Assembly (NCBI RefSeq): GCF_020405205.1
Contig: NZ_CP084469.1
Location: 2,852,001-2,916,000, forward strand
DNA from: Natrinema salinisoli
GTDB taxonomy: Archaea; Halobacteriota; Halobacteria; Halobacteriales; Natrialbaceae
Direction of reading: 5' to 3'
DNA: 64,000 nucleotides
Positions 52,684-61,071 of the stretch are shown here, piece after piece. Position 1 is the first letter of the stretch; the number at the start of each line of letters is the position of its first letter. The translations under genes and the position numbers were made by a program. A model generated the notes under the pieces. It ran no database searches. It saw nothing but the letters and a program-made list of their open reading frames with translations, and was not told where the DNA came from.

Positions 52684-53652
52684 ATGGATTTCGGCGTTCT
52701 CAGTACGGCGGGCATCGCACAGAAGGCGTTCCTCCCGGGAATCGAAGCCAGCGACCACGACGTGACGGCGATCGCGTCTCGCGACGAAGCCGACGCGCGC
52801 GTCGTCGCAGCGGAGTACGATATCGAGGCGTCCTACGGCGACTACGGCGACCTCATCGAGAACGCCGACGTCGACGCCCTCTACATCCCGCTGCCGAACG
52901 CCCTGCACGCGGAGTGGACGAAACGCGCGGCCGACGCCGGACTCGACGTCCTCTGCGAGAAGCCCCTCGCAGTCGATGCGGCCGAGGCGTGCGACGTCGT
53001 CGACCACTGTGCGGACCGGGGTGTGACCCTGATGGAAGCGTTCATGTACCGATATCATCCGCGGACCGAGCGCGCGTTCGCCCTGGCGCGCGACGAACTA
53101 GAAGACGTCCGCTCGGTGACGGCGACGTTCAAATTCCGGCTCGACCGGACGGGAGACATCCGCCTCTCGCCCGAGCTGGCGGGCGGGAGCCTGATGGACG
53201 TCGGCTGTTACCCCGTCTCCGTGGTGCGTCAGGTCCTCGGCGAACCGGAGCGGGCGTACGCGTCCGCAGTCGACACCCGCGACGCCGGCGTCGATTCGGA
53301 GTTGACCGGGATCCTCGAGTACGCCGACGGGGCGACCGGTCGCGTCTCGTCGAGTTTCGACACGGAAACCGTCCAGCGCTACCGGATCGAGGGAACCAAC
53401 GGCTGGATCGAGGTCGAGAACGCGTTCGACGTGCCCGACGGCAGGCTCGAACTCGAGTACCGGATCGACGGCCGCCGCGGCGTCGAGACGTTCGATCCAG
53501 TCAACCAGTTCCGGCTCGAGATCGATCACTTCGCCGACTGCGTCGCCGCCGGCCGGACCCCGCGGACGGACGGCGACGAGGCGATCGCCAATATGCGGGT
53601 GCTCGACGCACTGTCGGAAAGCGCCGATCGCGATCGTCCCGTCGAGATCTGA
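52684..53652 (+). CDS. Gfo/Idh/MocA-family dehydrogenase
   Basis: 322 residues from the ATG at 52684. The Rossmann opening is MDFGVLSTAGIAQKAFLPGI, followed by ASYGDYGDLIENADVDALYIPLP and the EKP motif in LCEKPLAVDAAEA. The GGSLMDVGCYPVSVV block is the catalytic region. This is a sugar- or polyol-oxidising family; haloarchaeal D-xylose dehydrogenases belong to it, but the substrate is not readable. The next downstream DNA is the truncated larE copy. Confidence 0.9.
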   Translation: MDFGVLSTAGIAQKAFLPGIEASDHDVTAIASRDEADARVVAAEYDIEASYGDYGDLIENADVDALYIPLPNALHAEWTKRAADAGLDVLCEKPLAVDAAEACDVVDHCADRGVTLMEAFMYRYHPRTERAFALARDELEDVRSVTATFKFRLDRTGDIRLSPELAGGSLMDVGCYPVSVVRQVLGEPERAYASAVDTRDAGVDSELTGILEYADGATGRVSSSFDTETVQRYRIEGTNGWIEVENAFDVPDGRLELEYRIDGRRGVETFDPVNQFRLEIDHFADCVAAGRTPRTDGDEAIANMRVLDALSESADRDRPVEI

Positions 53653-53673
53653 CAACCCCACCTAATACGCGGA

Positions 53674-53777
53674 CGACAACGTCCGTTTGCCCGTCGGGTT
53701 CGAACGACGGTCCATGACAACGGTCGAGCCAGAACTCCGGGCCGCCCGCGACGACCTCGCGGCTCGAGACGGCGTCG
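53674..53777 (+). repeat. Direct repeat A: larE 5' region copy before the kinase
   Basis: 104 bases that match repeat B (55414-55517) at 98 positions by my count (differences mainly in the codons for Lys-Leu-Gln). It covers about 40 bases of leader, including the inverted repeat CCGTCG-GGTTCGAA-CGACGG (53691-53710), and the first 21 codons or so of larE. The two copies are exactly 1740 bases apart and flank the kinase gene. Confidence 0.85.
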
Positions 53778-53785
53778 GCGATTAA
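53714..53785 (+). pseudogene. Truncated copy of the larE 5' end
   Basis: ATG at 53714 begins MTTVEPELRAARDDLAARDG, almost the same as the start of LarE, but a stop (TAA) comes after 23 residues (GVGD-stop), before the PP-loop. The upstream leader is also copied, so it may still be transcribed. It is not expected to make a working protein. It is evidence for a duplication or insertion event around the kinase gene. Confidence 0.75.
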
Positions 53786-53889
53786 TGCAGCGATCGTGAG
53801 ATCGGCGACACGGCCCGACCGATGGTCGAAACGGAGCCGACAGGTTTCGGCAAGTATATTTTTACCCACTTAATCCGTTGCGGCTACCA

Positions 53890-55386
53890 ATGCCCGACCC
53901 GATCCGGATTCTTTCCGTGAACGACGAGTCCGATAATCCGGGTCTGCTGACCGCTCGGTTGGACAGGCCATCTGGCCGATTCGATGTCCGTACGGAGCCC
54001 ACCGCTGGAAAGGCACTCGATCGGCTCGAAACCGTACCGGCATCGATCGACTGCATCGTGTCCGAATATCGACTCGCCGGCGGACGCAACGGACTCGAAC
54101 TCCTCGCGGCAGTCCGCGACGCGCACCCCGACCTCCCCTTCGTTCTCTACACCGACGCGGGTTCAGAAGCCGTCGCGAGCGAGGCCATCTCGCTCGGCGT
54201 GACGGAGTATCTACGGAAATCGGCAGACGGAGCTGCCGATCGACTCGCCGATCGGATTACGACCGCCGTCGAACGATACCGACGCCGGAAACAGCGACGG
54301 GAGGACAGTAATCTGCTGGCGGCGATCTTCGATCACGTCCCGATACACCTGTTCGTGAAAGATGCGGAGGGACGACACGTCCGCGTGAGCAGACACCTCA
54401 CCGAGCGGACAACGCACGATACGGACGCCCTGCTAGTCGATTCGTTCACCCGGGACGAGATACTCGGTCGAACCGATCGCGAAATCGCGACCACCGAACA
54501 CGAGCGCCAGGCGTACGACGACGATATGCGCGTCGTCGAGACGGGCGAGCCGATCATCAACAAAGAGGAGTACAGTCCGCTTTCCGACGAGTGGAACCTG
54601 ACCTCGAAAGTCCCCTGGTGCAACGAGGACGGAACCGTACAGGGCCTCATCGGGATCAGTCACCGCATCACGGAACGGAAACGCTACGAGCAGGAACTCG
54701 AGCGCCAGAACAAGCGGCTCAACGAGTTCACCAGTATCGTATCCCACGACCTTCGAAACCCGCTGAACGTCGCGCAGGGGCGTCTCGAGGAGGCCAGAGC
54801 GTCGGACGACAACGACCACCTCGCTGCCGTCGCGGAGTCGCACGATCGGATGGAGTCGCTGATCGACAACCTGTTGCTGGTGGCGCGGGAAGGTGAAGCG
54901 GTAACCGAGTTCAAGTCCGTCCGACTGGCCGAACTCGCTGACGCCTGCTGGCACACCGTTGACACGGCGGGAGCCGAACTCACCGTCGAGACGGACGCGG
55001 TGATCAGTGCCGATCGAGACAGAGTGAAACAGCTCCTCGAGAACCTGTTTCGGAACGCTGTGGAGCATAGCTCCACAAGCCCTCGTTCACACGCTCACGA
55101 GGACGCCGCGGAGCACGGCGGATCGGACGTGACGGTGACGGTCGGCCGTATCGGCGGCGGCCCCGATTTCTACGTCGCCGACGACGGCCCCGGAATTCCG
55201 CCTGCCAAGCGCGAACGGGTACTCGAGCGGGGCTATTCGACGAGGACCGACGGAACGGGATTCGGACTGTCTATCGTCGCGCAAATCGCGGAAGCGCACG
55301 GCTGGTCGGTGTCGGTCACCGAGGGGGAAGACGGCGGTGCACGGTTCGAGATCACGGGCGTCGACGACGCCGCTTGCCGCCGGTGA
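53890..55386 (+). CDS. Hybrid histidine kinase: receiver-like, PAS, HisKA, HATPase
   Basis: 498 residues from the ATG at 53890. The N-terminal receiver fold (residues 1-120) has NDE in place of the usual acidic pair, and the phosphoacceptor position in CIVSEYRLAGG is Glu59, not Asp; Thr in LYTDAGS and Lys in YLRKSAD remain. A PAS domain follows (IFDHVPIHLFVKDAEGRHV). The H-box is FTSIVSHDLRNPLN with His286, then N-box NLFRNAVEHS, VADDGPGIPP and GTGFGLSIVAQIAE. It is cytosolic, with no membrane helix. The 5' DNA has a TATA-like TATATTTTTA at 53854-53863. It is bracketed by copies of the larE leader, so it may be an insertion. No response regulator is beside it. Confidence 0.88.
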   Translation: MPDPIRILSVNDESDNPGLLTARLDRPSGRFDVRTEPTAGKALDRLETVPASIDCIVSEYRLAGGRNGLELLAAVRDAHPDLPFVLYTDAGSEAVASEAISLGVTEYLRKSADGAADRLADRITTAVERYRRRKQRREDSNLLAAIFDHVPIHLFVKDAEGRHVRVSRHLTERTTHDTDALLVDSFTRDEILGRTDREIATTEHERQAYDDDMRVVETGEPIINKEEYSPLSDEWNLTSKVPWCNEDGTVQGLIGISHRITERKRYEQELERQNKRLNEFTSIVSHDLRNPLNVAQGRLEEARASDDNDHLAAVAESHDRMESLIDNLLLVAREGEAVTEFKSVRLAELADACWHTVDTAGAELTVETDAVISADRDRVKQLLENLFRNAVEHSSTSPRSHAHEDAAEHGGSDVTVTVGRIGGGPDFYVADDGPGIPPAKRERVLERGYSTRTDGTGFGLSIVAQIAEAHGWSVSVTEGEDGGARFEITGVDDAACRR

Positions 55387-55413
55387 GCGAGACCGCTGCC
55401 GGAAATCGACCGG

Positions 55414-55517
55414 CGACAACGTCCTTTTGCCCGTCGGGTTCGAACGACGGTCCATGACAACGGTCGAGCCGAAACTTCAGGCCGCCCGCGACGACCTCGC
55501 GGCTCGTGACGGCGTCG
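55414..55517 (+). repeat. Direct repeat B: native larE 5' region
   Basis: The intact partner of repeat A. It holds the larE leader with the same CCGTCG-GGTTCGAA-CGACGG palindrome (55431-55450), three bases before the larE ATG, and the first codons of larE. The palindrome could be an operator or simply part of the duplicated piece. Confidence 0.85.
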
Positions 55518-56302
55518 TCGTCGCCTTCTCCGGCGGCGTCGACTCGAGCGTGGTGGCCGCACTGGCCCACGACGCGCTCGGCGAGGACGCGGTCGCCTGC
55601 ACCGCGAAGAGCGAGACGCTCCCCGAGGCCGAACTCGAGGACGCAAAGCGGGTCGCACGCGAGATCGGCATCCGCCACGAGATCGTCTCCTTCTCCGAGC
55701 TCGAGAGCGACGCGTTCGTCGAGAACGACGACGACCGCTGCTATCACTGTCGAACGATGCGACTCGGCGAGATGCTCGAGACCGCCCGCGAACTCGGCGC
55801 GGGGACGGTCTGCGACGGGACGAACGCCGACGATCCCGGCGCGGGCCACCGACCCGGACTGCAGGCGGTCGAGGAGTTGGACGTCCACTCGCCGCTGCTC
55901 GCCCACGACATTTCGAAGAGCGAGGTCCGCGAGATCGCCGACCGATACGATCTCTCCGTCGCCGAGAAACCCTCGATGGCCTGTCTCTCTTCCCGGATAC
56001 CCACCGGGCTCGAGGTCACCGAGGACCGGCTCACGCGAATCGAACGGGCCGAGGCGCTGCTCCGCCAGTGGGGGTTCGACCAGTTCCGCGTCCGCGACCA
56101 CGACGGGCTCGCCCGCATCGAGGTCGCGCCCGACGAACTCGAGCGCGCCCTGAATCGGGAGTTCGTCGAGACGGTTCGCGCGGAGCTGTCGAACCTCGGC
56201 TTCGATCACGTCACGCTCGACCTCCACGGCTACCGGACCGGCAGCGTCAGCCCCGAAACCGAGGAGGAAGAGTCGGCCGTCGAGTCCTCGACCAATGATT
56301 AA
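55454..56302 (+). CDS. larE: LarE-type ATP-dependent sulfur transferase
   Basis: 282 residues. The PP-loop is VVVAFSGGVDSSVV (Ser26 to Ser31 core). Other marks are DDDRCYHCRTMRLGEM, GAGTVCDGTNADDPGAGHRPG, and KPSMACLSSRIPTG, whose cysteine is at the place of the sacrificial sulphur donor in LarE. The two cysteines in CYHC together with this third one might bind an Fe-S cluster as reported for some LarE enzymes; this is inference. LarE helps make the nickel-pincer cofactor of lactate racemase-type enzymes; no larB, larC or larA is in the window. The start at 55454 is supported by the conserved leader duplicated upstream. Confidence 0.9.
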   Translation: MTTVEPKLQAARDDLAARDGVVVAFSGGVDSSVVAALAHDALGEDAVACTAKSETLPEAELEDAKRVAREIGIRHEIVSFSELESDAFVENDDDRCYHCRTMRLGEMLETARELGAGTVCDGTNADDPGAGHRPGLQAVEELDVHSPLLAHDISKSEVREIADRYDLSVAEKPSMACLSSRIPTGLEVTEDRLTRIERAEALLRQWGFDQFRVRDHDGLARIEVAPDELERALNREFVETVRAELSNLGFDHVTLDLHGYRTGSVSPETEEEESAVESSTND

Positions 56303-56761
56303 CACCGACCTTTTTTCCGCTCGGGTTCACTGCGTTCACCCCTCGCGCAAAAAATCTCGACCAAAAAAGGCCGCTCGCTCACTCCGTTCGCTCGCGGCGA
56401 GTATCGGTGAACCGCCTGCCCTCCCCCGGGTCGCGCGATTCGCCGCGATTGCGGCGAACGCGCTCCCGGCCAAAGCCGTATTCCTTGCGTTCGATAACGA
56501 GAGACGGGCTTCGAATCCGCGACTGGCGACGGCTATCAGCTGAGAACCAGCAATCGATTACGGGGTTGGTGTGAGAACCGATCGTGACGGCGAGGTGCGA
56601 TTCATCGAACGGTCGGTTACAATCGCCTTTGGTAAACAAAAATCCAGAATATAACCACGTTTCGCGTAGAGAACCCATCATTGTTGGAGCTTCTGGACTA
56701 TCGTTCGATAATATTGCTCGTTGCGATACGAACGTAGCGCTTGGGTTGCTATCAGTGACTG
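56303..56761. other. Gene-free stretch with T-tracts and inverted repeats
   Basis: Just after larE, at 56311-56316, is a six-base T-tract preceded by GACC, a good place for archaeal transcription to end. A further A-rich patch lies at 56345-56375, giving mirror-like CCTTTTTTCC and CCAAAAAAGG. From 56375 to 56400 GCTCGCTCACTCCGTTCGCTCGC forms an imperfect palindrome. From about 56590 the sequence becomes AT-rich and probably holds the promoter of the gene at 56762. No coding region is credible. Confidence 0.55.
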
Positions 56762-57118
56762 ATGGAAGCCGACGTGCCGCTCGAGTGGACCACCGAAGAG
56801 TGTCGGACCTACACCCCGGCCGACACGGACCGGGAAATGCAGTATCGGACGTATCTCCACGAATCAGGTGATTTGCGGCTGAAGGTTGCGCCCGCGTCGC
56901 TCGACGGCGAAGATCATCCCGGCTACGCGCTGACGGCGACGAGTTATCCGGGGCTCGATCTCTCCGAGACGATGCGGGTCAGGACCGTGTTGACGTTCGA
57001 GCGGTGCAACCGGATCGCCGGCGAATTTATGGACCTCTTTTCGGCCAGCTACGACGGCCCCGGCTCGCTCGAGGACGCGCTGGAGTACGCCTACGAGCGA
57101 ACCCGAGGCCATCGCTGA
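56762..57118 (+). CDS. Small soluble protein of unknown function
   Basis: 118 residues with a regular mixed alpha/beta pattern: LEWTTEECRTYTPADTDREMQYRTYLHESGDLRLKVAP followed by YALTATSYPG and a C-terminal helix pair (FERCNRIAGEFMDLFSASYDG; LEDALEYAYERT). Codon use is normal. No motif I recognise; haloarchaeal style. The next gene is on the other strand, 63 bases away. Confidence 0.7.
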   Translation: MEADVPLEWTTEECRTYTPADTDREMQYRTYLHESGDLRLKVAPASLDGEDHPGYALTATSYPGLDLSETMRVRTVLTFERCNRIAGEFMDLFSASYDGPGSLEDALEYAYERTRGHR

Positions 57119-57181
57119 TCGGCTGGTGGAAGCGACCACGGGCCGTCGCTCGAATCTCCCGGGGCGAGTGCGAGCGTGGCG

Positions 57182-57466
57182 CTACTCGATTTCTAACTGT
57201 CCACTATCGGCGTCCTCGCCGTCGGTTTCGTCCCACTCGAGTTCGAACTCGACGCTCAATTCACCGGGTGCGTCGGTCGGCCCCTCGCGTTCGGCCTTGA
57301 CTTCGAAGGTGGGCCGAGCGGGCGGTTCGAGGGTCACCGACTCGGATCCCGCTTTGAGCGTGATCGGTTCGCCGTCGTCCAGATTGTCCGCGACGCGGCG
57401 GAGGAGCGACGCGATTTCGGCTCTGCTCTGTTCGCTTTCGGATTTGAAGAGTACCTCTTCGGGCAT
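57182..57466 (-). CDS. Amphi-Trp domain protein
   Basis: 94 residues. It opens MPEEVLFKSESEQSRAEIASLLRRVADNLDDG, then ITLKAGSESVTLEPP, and later VEFELEWDE, which is the characteristic amphi-Trp pattern with an amphipathic C-terminal strand holding a Trp. The family occurs singly in many haloarchaea and has no known function. Followed downstream on the same strand by the nitrite reductase only in the sense that both point left; nirA lies upstream of it. Confidence 0.8.
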   Translation of the reverse strand: MPEEVLFKSESEQSRAEIASLLRRVADNLDDGEPITLKAGSESVTLEPPARPTFEVKAEREGPTDAPGELSVEFELEWDETDGEDADSGQLEIE

Positions 57467-57546
57467 ACGAGACTATACGGTCCGCACGTTGATAAATACG
57501 CAGACGAAAAATCAGTTCGATACCGCCGAGGGAACGAGGGACCGTG

Positions 57547-59316
57547 TCAGTCGTCGGACGGCGCTGCGGACTCGTCGGCCGCCGCAGCCGCCGCGGACTC
57601 GCTCTCCGCGAAGGGGTACCACGACTGTTTGGCGTCGGCCATGTACGGCGCTTCGAAGTCCGTCTCCTCGGGCTCGCAGAACTCCACGAGCTGTGCCTCG
57701 GCCGTCGCCTCCACCCACTGGCGGAACGTCTGTCCCTCGCTGCGGTGGGCCGCGTAGGCCTCGAGCAGGTTCCGAATCGCGCCGGGAGCCTCGTCGGCCG
57801 GGACGCGCTGCTGGACCCAGTCGATGAACGAGGGGTCCTCGCCCACCCCGCCGCCGACGCCGATGTCGAAGGCCTCGACCATCTCGCCGTCCTTGCGGGC
57901 GCGCATGCCCTGCAGGCCGATGTCGGCGGTCATCGCCTGCCCGCAGTCGGCCGTACAGCCGGAGTAGTGCATCTTGATCTTCCCCACGTCGTCGGGTAGT
58001 TCGACGTTCGCGTTGAACCAGCGCAGCATGCGGGCCATCCGCCCCTTCGTCTCGGTCAGCGCGATCGAGCAGAACTCGGTTCCGGTGCAGGCCATCGCGC
58101 CGCGCTCGAAGGGGCTCGGCTCGGCGGGGTACTCGGAGAGCAGCGGTTCCGCGAGCAACGCGTCCAGATCCTCGTCGGCGACGTCGACGATGACCGGATT
58201 CTGCCGGCGGGTCAGCCGGACCTCGCCGGAGCCGTACTCGTCGGCCAGATCGGCCAGTTCGATGGCGTCCTCGGCCGGCAGCCGACCGACGGGCACGCTC
58301 AGTCCGACGTAGTTCCGGCCGTCTTTCTGGTCACCGACGCCGACGTGGTCGTGCTGGCCGTCCTCGACCGGTTTCCCGGCGTTGTAGGTGTACTCCTCGC
58401 GGAAATCCTCGCCCGCCGTGTGCATGTCGAACTCGACGTACTCCTCCTGGAGCGTCTCGCGGATCTGTTCCATGCCCCAGTCCTCGGCGAAGAACCGGGC
58501 GCGGTTCTTCGAGCGGTTCTGTCGGTCGCCGTAGTCGTGGTACAGCTCGACGAAGCCGCGACCGACCTCGTAGGCGTTCTCGGGCCGGACGAAGACGTCC
58601 AGCGGCGTCGCGGCGCGGGGCTGGCGGCCGCCGAGCCCGCCGCCGATGCGGACGTTGAACCCCCTCACCGTCTCTCCATCGATCTCCTTCCTCGCCGGCT
58701 CGAACCCGATGTCGTTGATCGAATCCTGTGCACAGCCGACCGTACAGCCCGACGCGCTGATGTTGAACTTGCGGGGCATGTTCGCGAGCGCGTCGTCTTT
58801 TCGGAGCTCCTCTTCGAAGCGCTCGAGCAGCGGCCCGGCTTCGACGAATTCCTCGGCCTTTCCGTGGAGCGGGCAGCCCGAGATGTTGCGCATCGTGTCG
58901 CCGCCGGCCGAGCGGGAGTGGACGCCGACCGACTCGAGTTTCTCCCAGATTGCCGGGACGTCCTCGAGCTCGAGCCAGTGCAGTTGGACCGACTGGCGCG
59001 TCGTCAGGTCGATCCAGCCGTTGCCGAACTCGGGATTTTCGACTGGGCCCTTGGCGTACTCGCGGGCGACTTCGCCGATCGTCCGCAGCTGTTCGGGCTC
59101 GAGAATCCCGCTGGCGTTGGTCAGGCGCATCATGAAGTACGATTCCTGGCCCGAACGCTGGTGGAACAGGCCCCAGAACTTGAAGCGGGTGAACCACTTC
59201 TCGTGTTCGTCCTCCGGAATCGCCTCGTAGCCGCCGTCGGTGGCGAAGTCGAGGATGTGTTCGCGGACCTCGTCCCCGTAACAGCCGTCCTTGAGTTCCT
59301 CTTTCTTATGCGCCAT
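57547..59316 (-). CDS. nirA: Ferredoxin-nitrite reductase (assimilatory)
   Basis: 589 residues, siroheme enzyme reducing nitrite to ammonium with six electrons from ferredoxin. Duplicated ferrodoxin-like (parachute) domains: WIDLTTRQSVQLHWLEL and VRLTRRQNPVIVDV. The siroheme/4Fe-4S cysteines are in GAMACTGTEFCSIALTETKG and MHYSGCTADCGQAMTAD. A first, incomplete set (NISGCPLHGK; ISASGCTVGCAQD) is also present as in the family. The C-terminal 25 residues are an acidic, Ala-rich tail. Its start (ATG 59316) is about 100 bases downstream of the shared nas palindrome. It probably forms the last step of the pathway encoded upstream. Confidence 0.95.
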   Translation of the reverse strand: MAHKKEELKDGCYGDEVREHILDFATDGGYEAIPEDEHEKWFTRFKFWGLFHQRSGQESYFMMRLTNASGILEPEQLRTIGEVAREYAKGPVENPEFGNGWIDLTTRQSVQLHWLELEDVPAIWEKLESVGVHSRSAGGDTMRNISGCPLHGKAEEFVEAGPLLERFEEELRKDDALANMPRKFNISASGCTVGCAQDSINDIGFEPARKEIDGETVRGFNVRIGGGLGGRQPRAATPLDVFVRPENAYEVGRGFVELYHDYGDRQNRSKNRARFFAEDWGMEQIRETLQEEYVEFDMHTAGEDFREEYTYNAGKPVEDGQHDHVGVGDQKDGRNYVGLSVPVGRLPAEDAIELADLADEYGSGEVRLTRRQNPVIVDVADEDLDALLAEPLLSEYPAEPSPFERGAMACTGTEFCSIALTETKGRMARMLRWFNANVELPDDVGKIKMHYSGCTADCGQAMTADIGLQGMRARKDGEMVEAFDIGVGGGVGEDPSFIDWVQQRVPADEAPGAIRNLLEAYAAHRSEGQTFRQWVEATAEAQLVEFCEPEETDFEAPYMADAKQSWYPFAESESAAAAAADESAAPSDD

Positions 59317-59715
59317 CGGGGACCACCTCGCTGACCGAACGATCGGACGCGAAATCGCGAAGTTCTTCACCAAACATGTCGTAATTCACGTTTTGACCAC
59401 ATGGTACTAAACCTTATAACGGTAATCGTTTACAAACATCTGTTTTTCGCTCGCATTCGGGGCCGGACGTGGCATCTCCAATGGAATATGGTCTGTATAA
59501 GGACGTATATCGCGAGTGACCGGGTGGAGAATTGGCGATTACAAACGCGATCCCAGCAGTTCGATCTCGCTCGCACGCGAACGCTGGGCAACGTCCGATT
59601 CGGCGGTTCCGGTTCCGCGCGGGACGCTCGAAACGGTATACACCGTTGTCGCGACGATCGCTGACGGATCAAACCCCGACGAACGGGTAGAACGGAGCAC
59701 GAAACCCGAACGAAC
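59317..59715. promoter_or_regulatory. Regulatory region between nirA and the porter
   Basis: About 400 bases with no gene. It holds the AT-rich nirA promoter (59395-59470), including the palindrome at 59416-59432, and a second AT-rich run near 59480-59515. GC-rich DNA without features fills the rest. The porter ends at its right boundary, so nirA has its own promoter rather than being read through only. Confidence 0.6.
59416..59432 (-). promoter_or_regulatory. Candidate nitrogen operator before nirA
   Basis: ATAACG-GTAAT-CGTTTA followed by CAAAC lies about 100-116 bases before the nirA ATG. The same word GGT-A/G-ATCGTTTACAAAC, also preceded by TACTAAAC, occurs at the same distance before the nitrate reductase (63346-63362). 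The palindrome here is imperfect (four of six pairs). Confidence 0.6.
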
Positions 59716-61065
59716 TCAATCGTCGGCCGGAGCCGGTCCGTCCGGAGCCGGCTCCACTCGAGTCCGGTACAGCCGGCCGGAGAGGCCGATCGACGCGACC
59801 GCGAGGACGAGAACGACGACGAAGCCGTTCGCGTAGCCGGCCGTTCCCTGCAGATCGACGAACAGTCCCAACACGGGCGGAATGACGAAGCCGCCGAACG
59901 CGCCGAGCCCGCCGACCAGTCCCGACGCGCCCCCGACGGCCTCCGGGACGTATTTCGGGACGAGACCGAACACCGCCGCGTTGGCGACGCCGATCCCGAT
60001 GCCGAGCAGCACCGTCGCGCCGATCGCGAGCGGGACGGTTCGAGCGACGACCAGAATCGCTGCGGCGACGCCGACGACGACGAAGCTCGCGATCGCGGTC
60101 CGTTCGCCGCCGAGTCGATCACTCGCGACGCCGCCCGGCACGCGGACGAGCGCCGCGAGGAGCGTGAACGCCACCGCCGTGAGAGTCCCGGCACCCTGCA
60201 AGTCGAGGTCGTGGACGGCCGTCCAGTACGACGGGAACCAGGTGGTCAGCGCGAGGAAGCCGCCGAACGATGCGAAGAACAGGACGACGAGCACCCAGGT
60301 TCTCGGAATTCCGGCCGCCTCGCGGATCGAGGCCGTCGCGTCGCCGCTGGGGAACAGGTCCTGCCCTCGCGCTTTGGCTTCTCGCTTCGCGTCGTCGGCC
60401 TCGAGTCCCCGCTTTCGGAGCTGAAAAAACGGGGCGTCGACGGCGACGACGGCGTAGACCACGGTTCCGAGGACGAGGAACCCGAACCACGCGAGGTACG
60501 CACCCGTCAGCCCGAGGGCGGCGAGCGCGACGGGAACGACGAGCGTAAAGATCCCCGGCGAACTGTTGCCGAGTCCCGCGTACACCGCGAGCATCGTTCC
60601 CTGTCGGTCCTCGGGCGACCAGTAGGACGTCTGGGCCGCGCCGACCGAGAACGTCGCGATCCCGCACCCGCTCAGCGCGCCGAACAGGAACACCAGCGGA
60701 TAGTGGGCCATCGTCAGGCCGTCCGTGCCGACGGTCACGAGGATCGTCGACAGGCCGGCCATTCCCACGACGGCACAGCCCAGCAGGACCAGAAACGGCT
60801 TCGCCGCCCCGACGTCCTCGACCCACGCGCCGAACGGAATCCGGAGCAACGAGCCGGTCAACTGGGGTGCAGCGACCAGCAACCCGAGCGCGAGCCCGGA
60901 CAACCCCATCGCTCCCTCGAGCTCGGTCGCGACGGGCCCGTAGAGGACGACGCCGGCGAACCCGACAAAGAAGCCGAGGGTCGCTGACGCGACGCCGCGT
61001 CGCGGGCTCCCCCGTATATCGCGTGTGCCGTCGCTCGTCGGTTCGGGGGTCGATTTCGCGGTCAT
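59716..61065 (-). CDS. narK: Nitrate/nitrite porter (NNP-type MFS) of the nas cluster
   Basis: 449 residues, about 12 helices. First nitrate signature MLAVYAGLGNSSPG around residues 154-167 and second GGASGLVGGLGAFGGF near residue 385; the MFS loop appears as RIPFGAWVEDVGAAKP. It brings nitrate into the cell for NasA. It starts six bases after the nasA stop, so it is cotranscribed with the reductase. It is only distantly related to the porter at 506-1819, which lacks the adjacent reductase. Confidence 0.93.
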   Translation of the reverse strand: MTAKSTPEPTSDGTRDIRGSPRRGVASATLGFFVGFAGVVLYGPVATELEGAMGLSGLALGLLVAAPQLTGSLLRIPFGAWVEDVGAAKPFLVLLGCAVVGMAGLSTILVTVGTDGLTMAHYPLVFLFGALSGCGIATFSVGAAQTSYWSPEDRQGTMLAVYAGLGNSSPGIFTLVVPVALAALGLTGAYLAWFGFLVLGTVVYAVVAVDAPFFQLRKRGLEADDAKREAKARGQDLFPSGDATASIREAAGIPRTWVLVVLFFASFGGFLALTTWFPSYWTAVHDLDLQGAGTLTAVAFTLLAALVRVPGGVASDRLGGERTAIASFVVVGVAAAILVVARTVPLAIGATVLLGIGIGVANAAVFGLVPKYVPEAVGGASGLVGGLGAFGGFVIPPVLGLFVDLQGTAGYANGFVVVLVLAVASIGLSGRLYRTRVEPAPDGPAPADD

Positions 61066-61071
61066 GAGTGG

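Noticed and set aside
56303-56600. Possible transposon remnant after larE
   Set aside because: Palindromes of the GCTCGCTC...GAGCGAGC kind are common in haloarchaeal spacers; no ends or transposase fragments are present.
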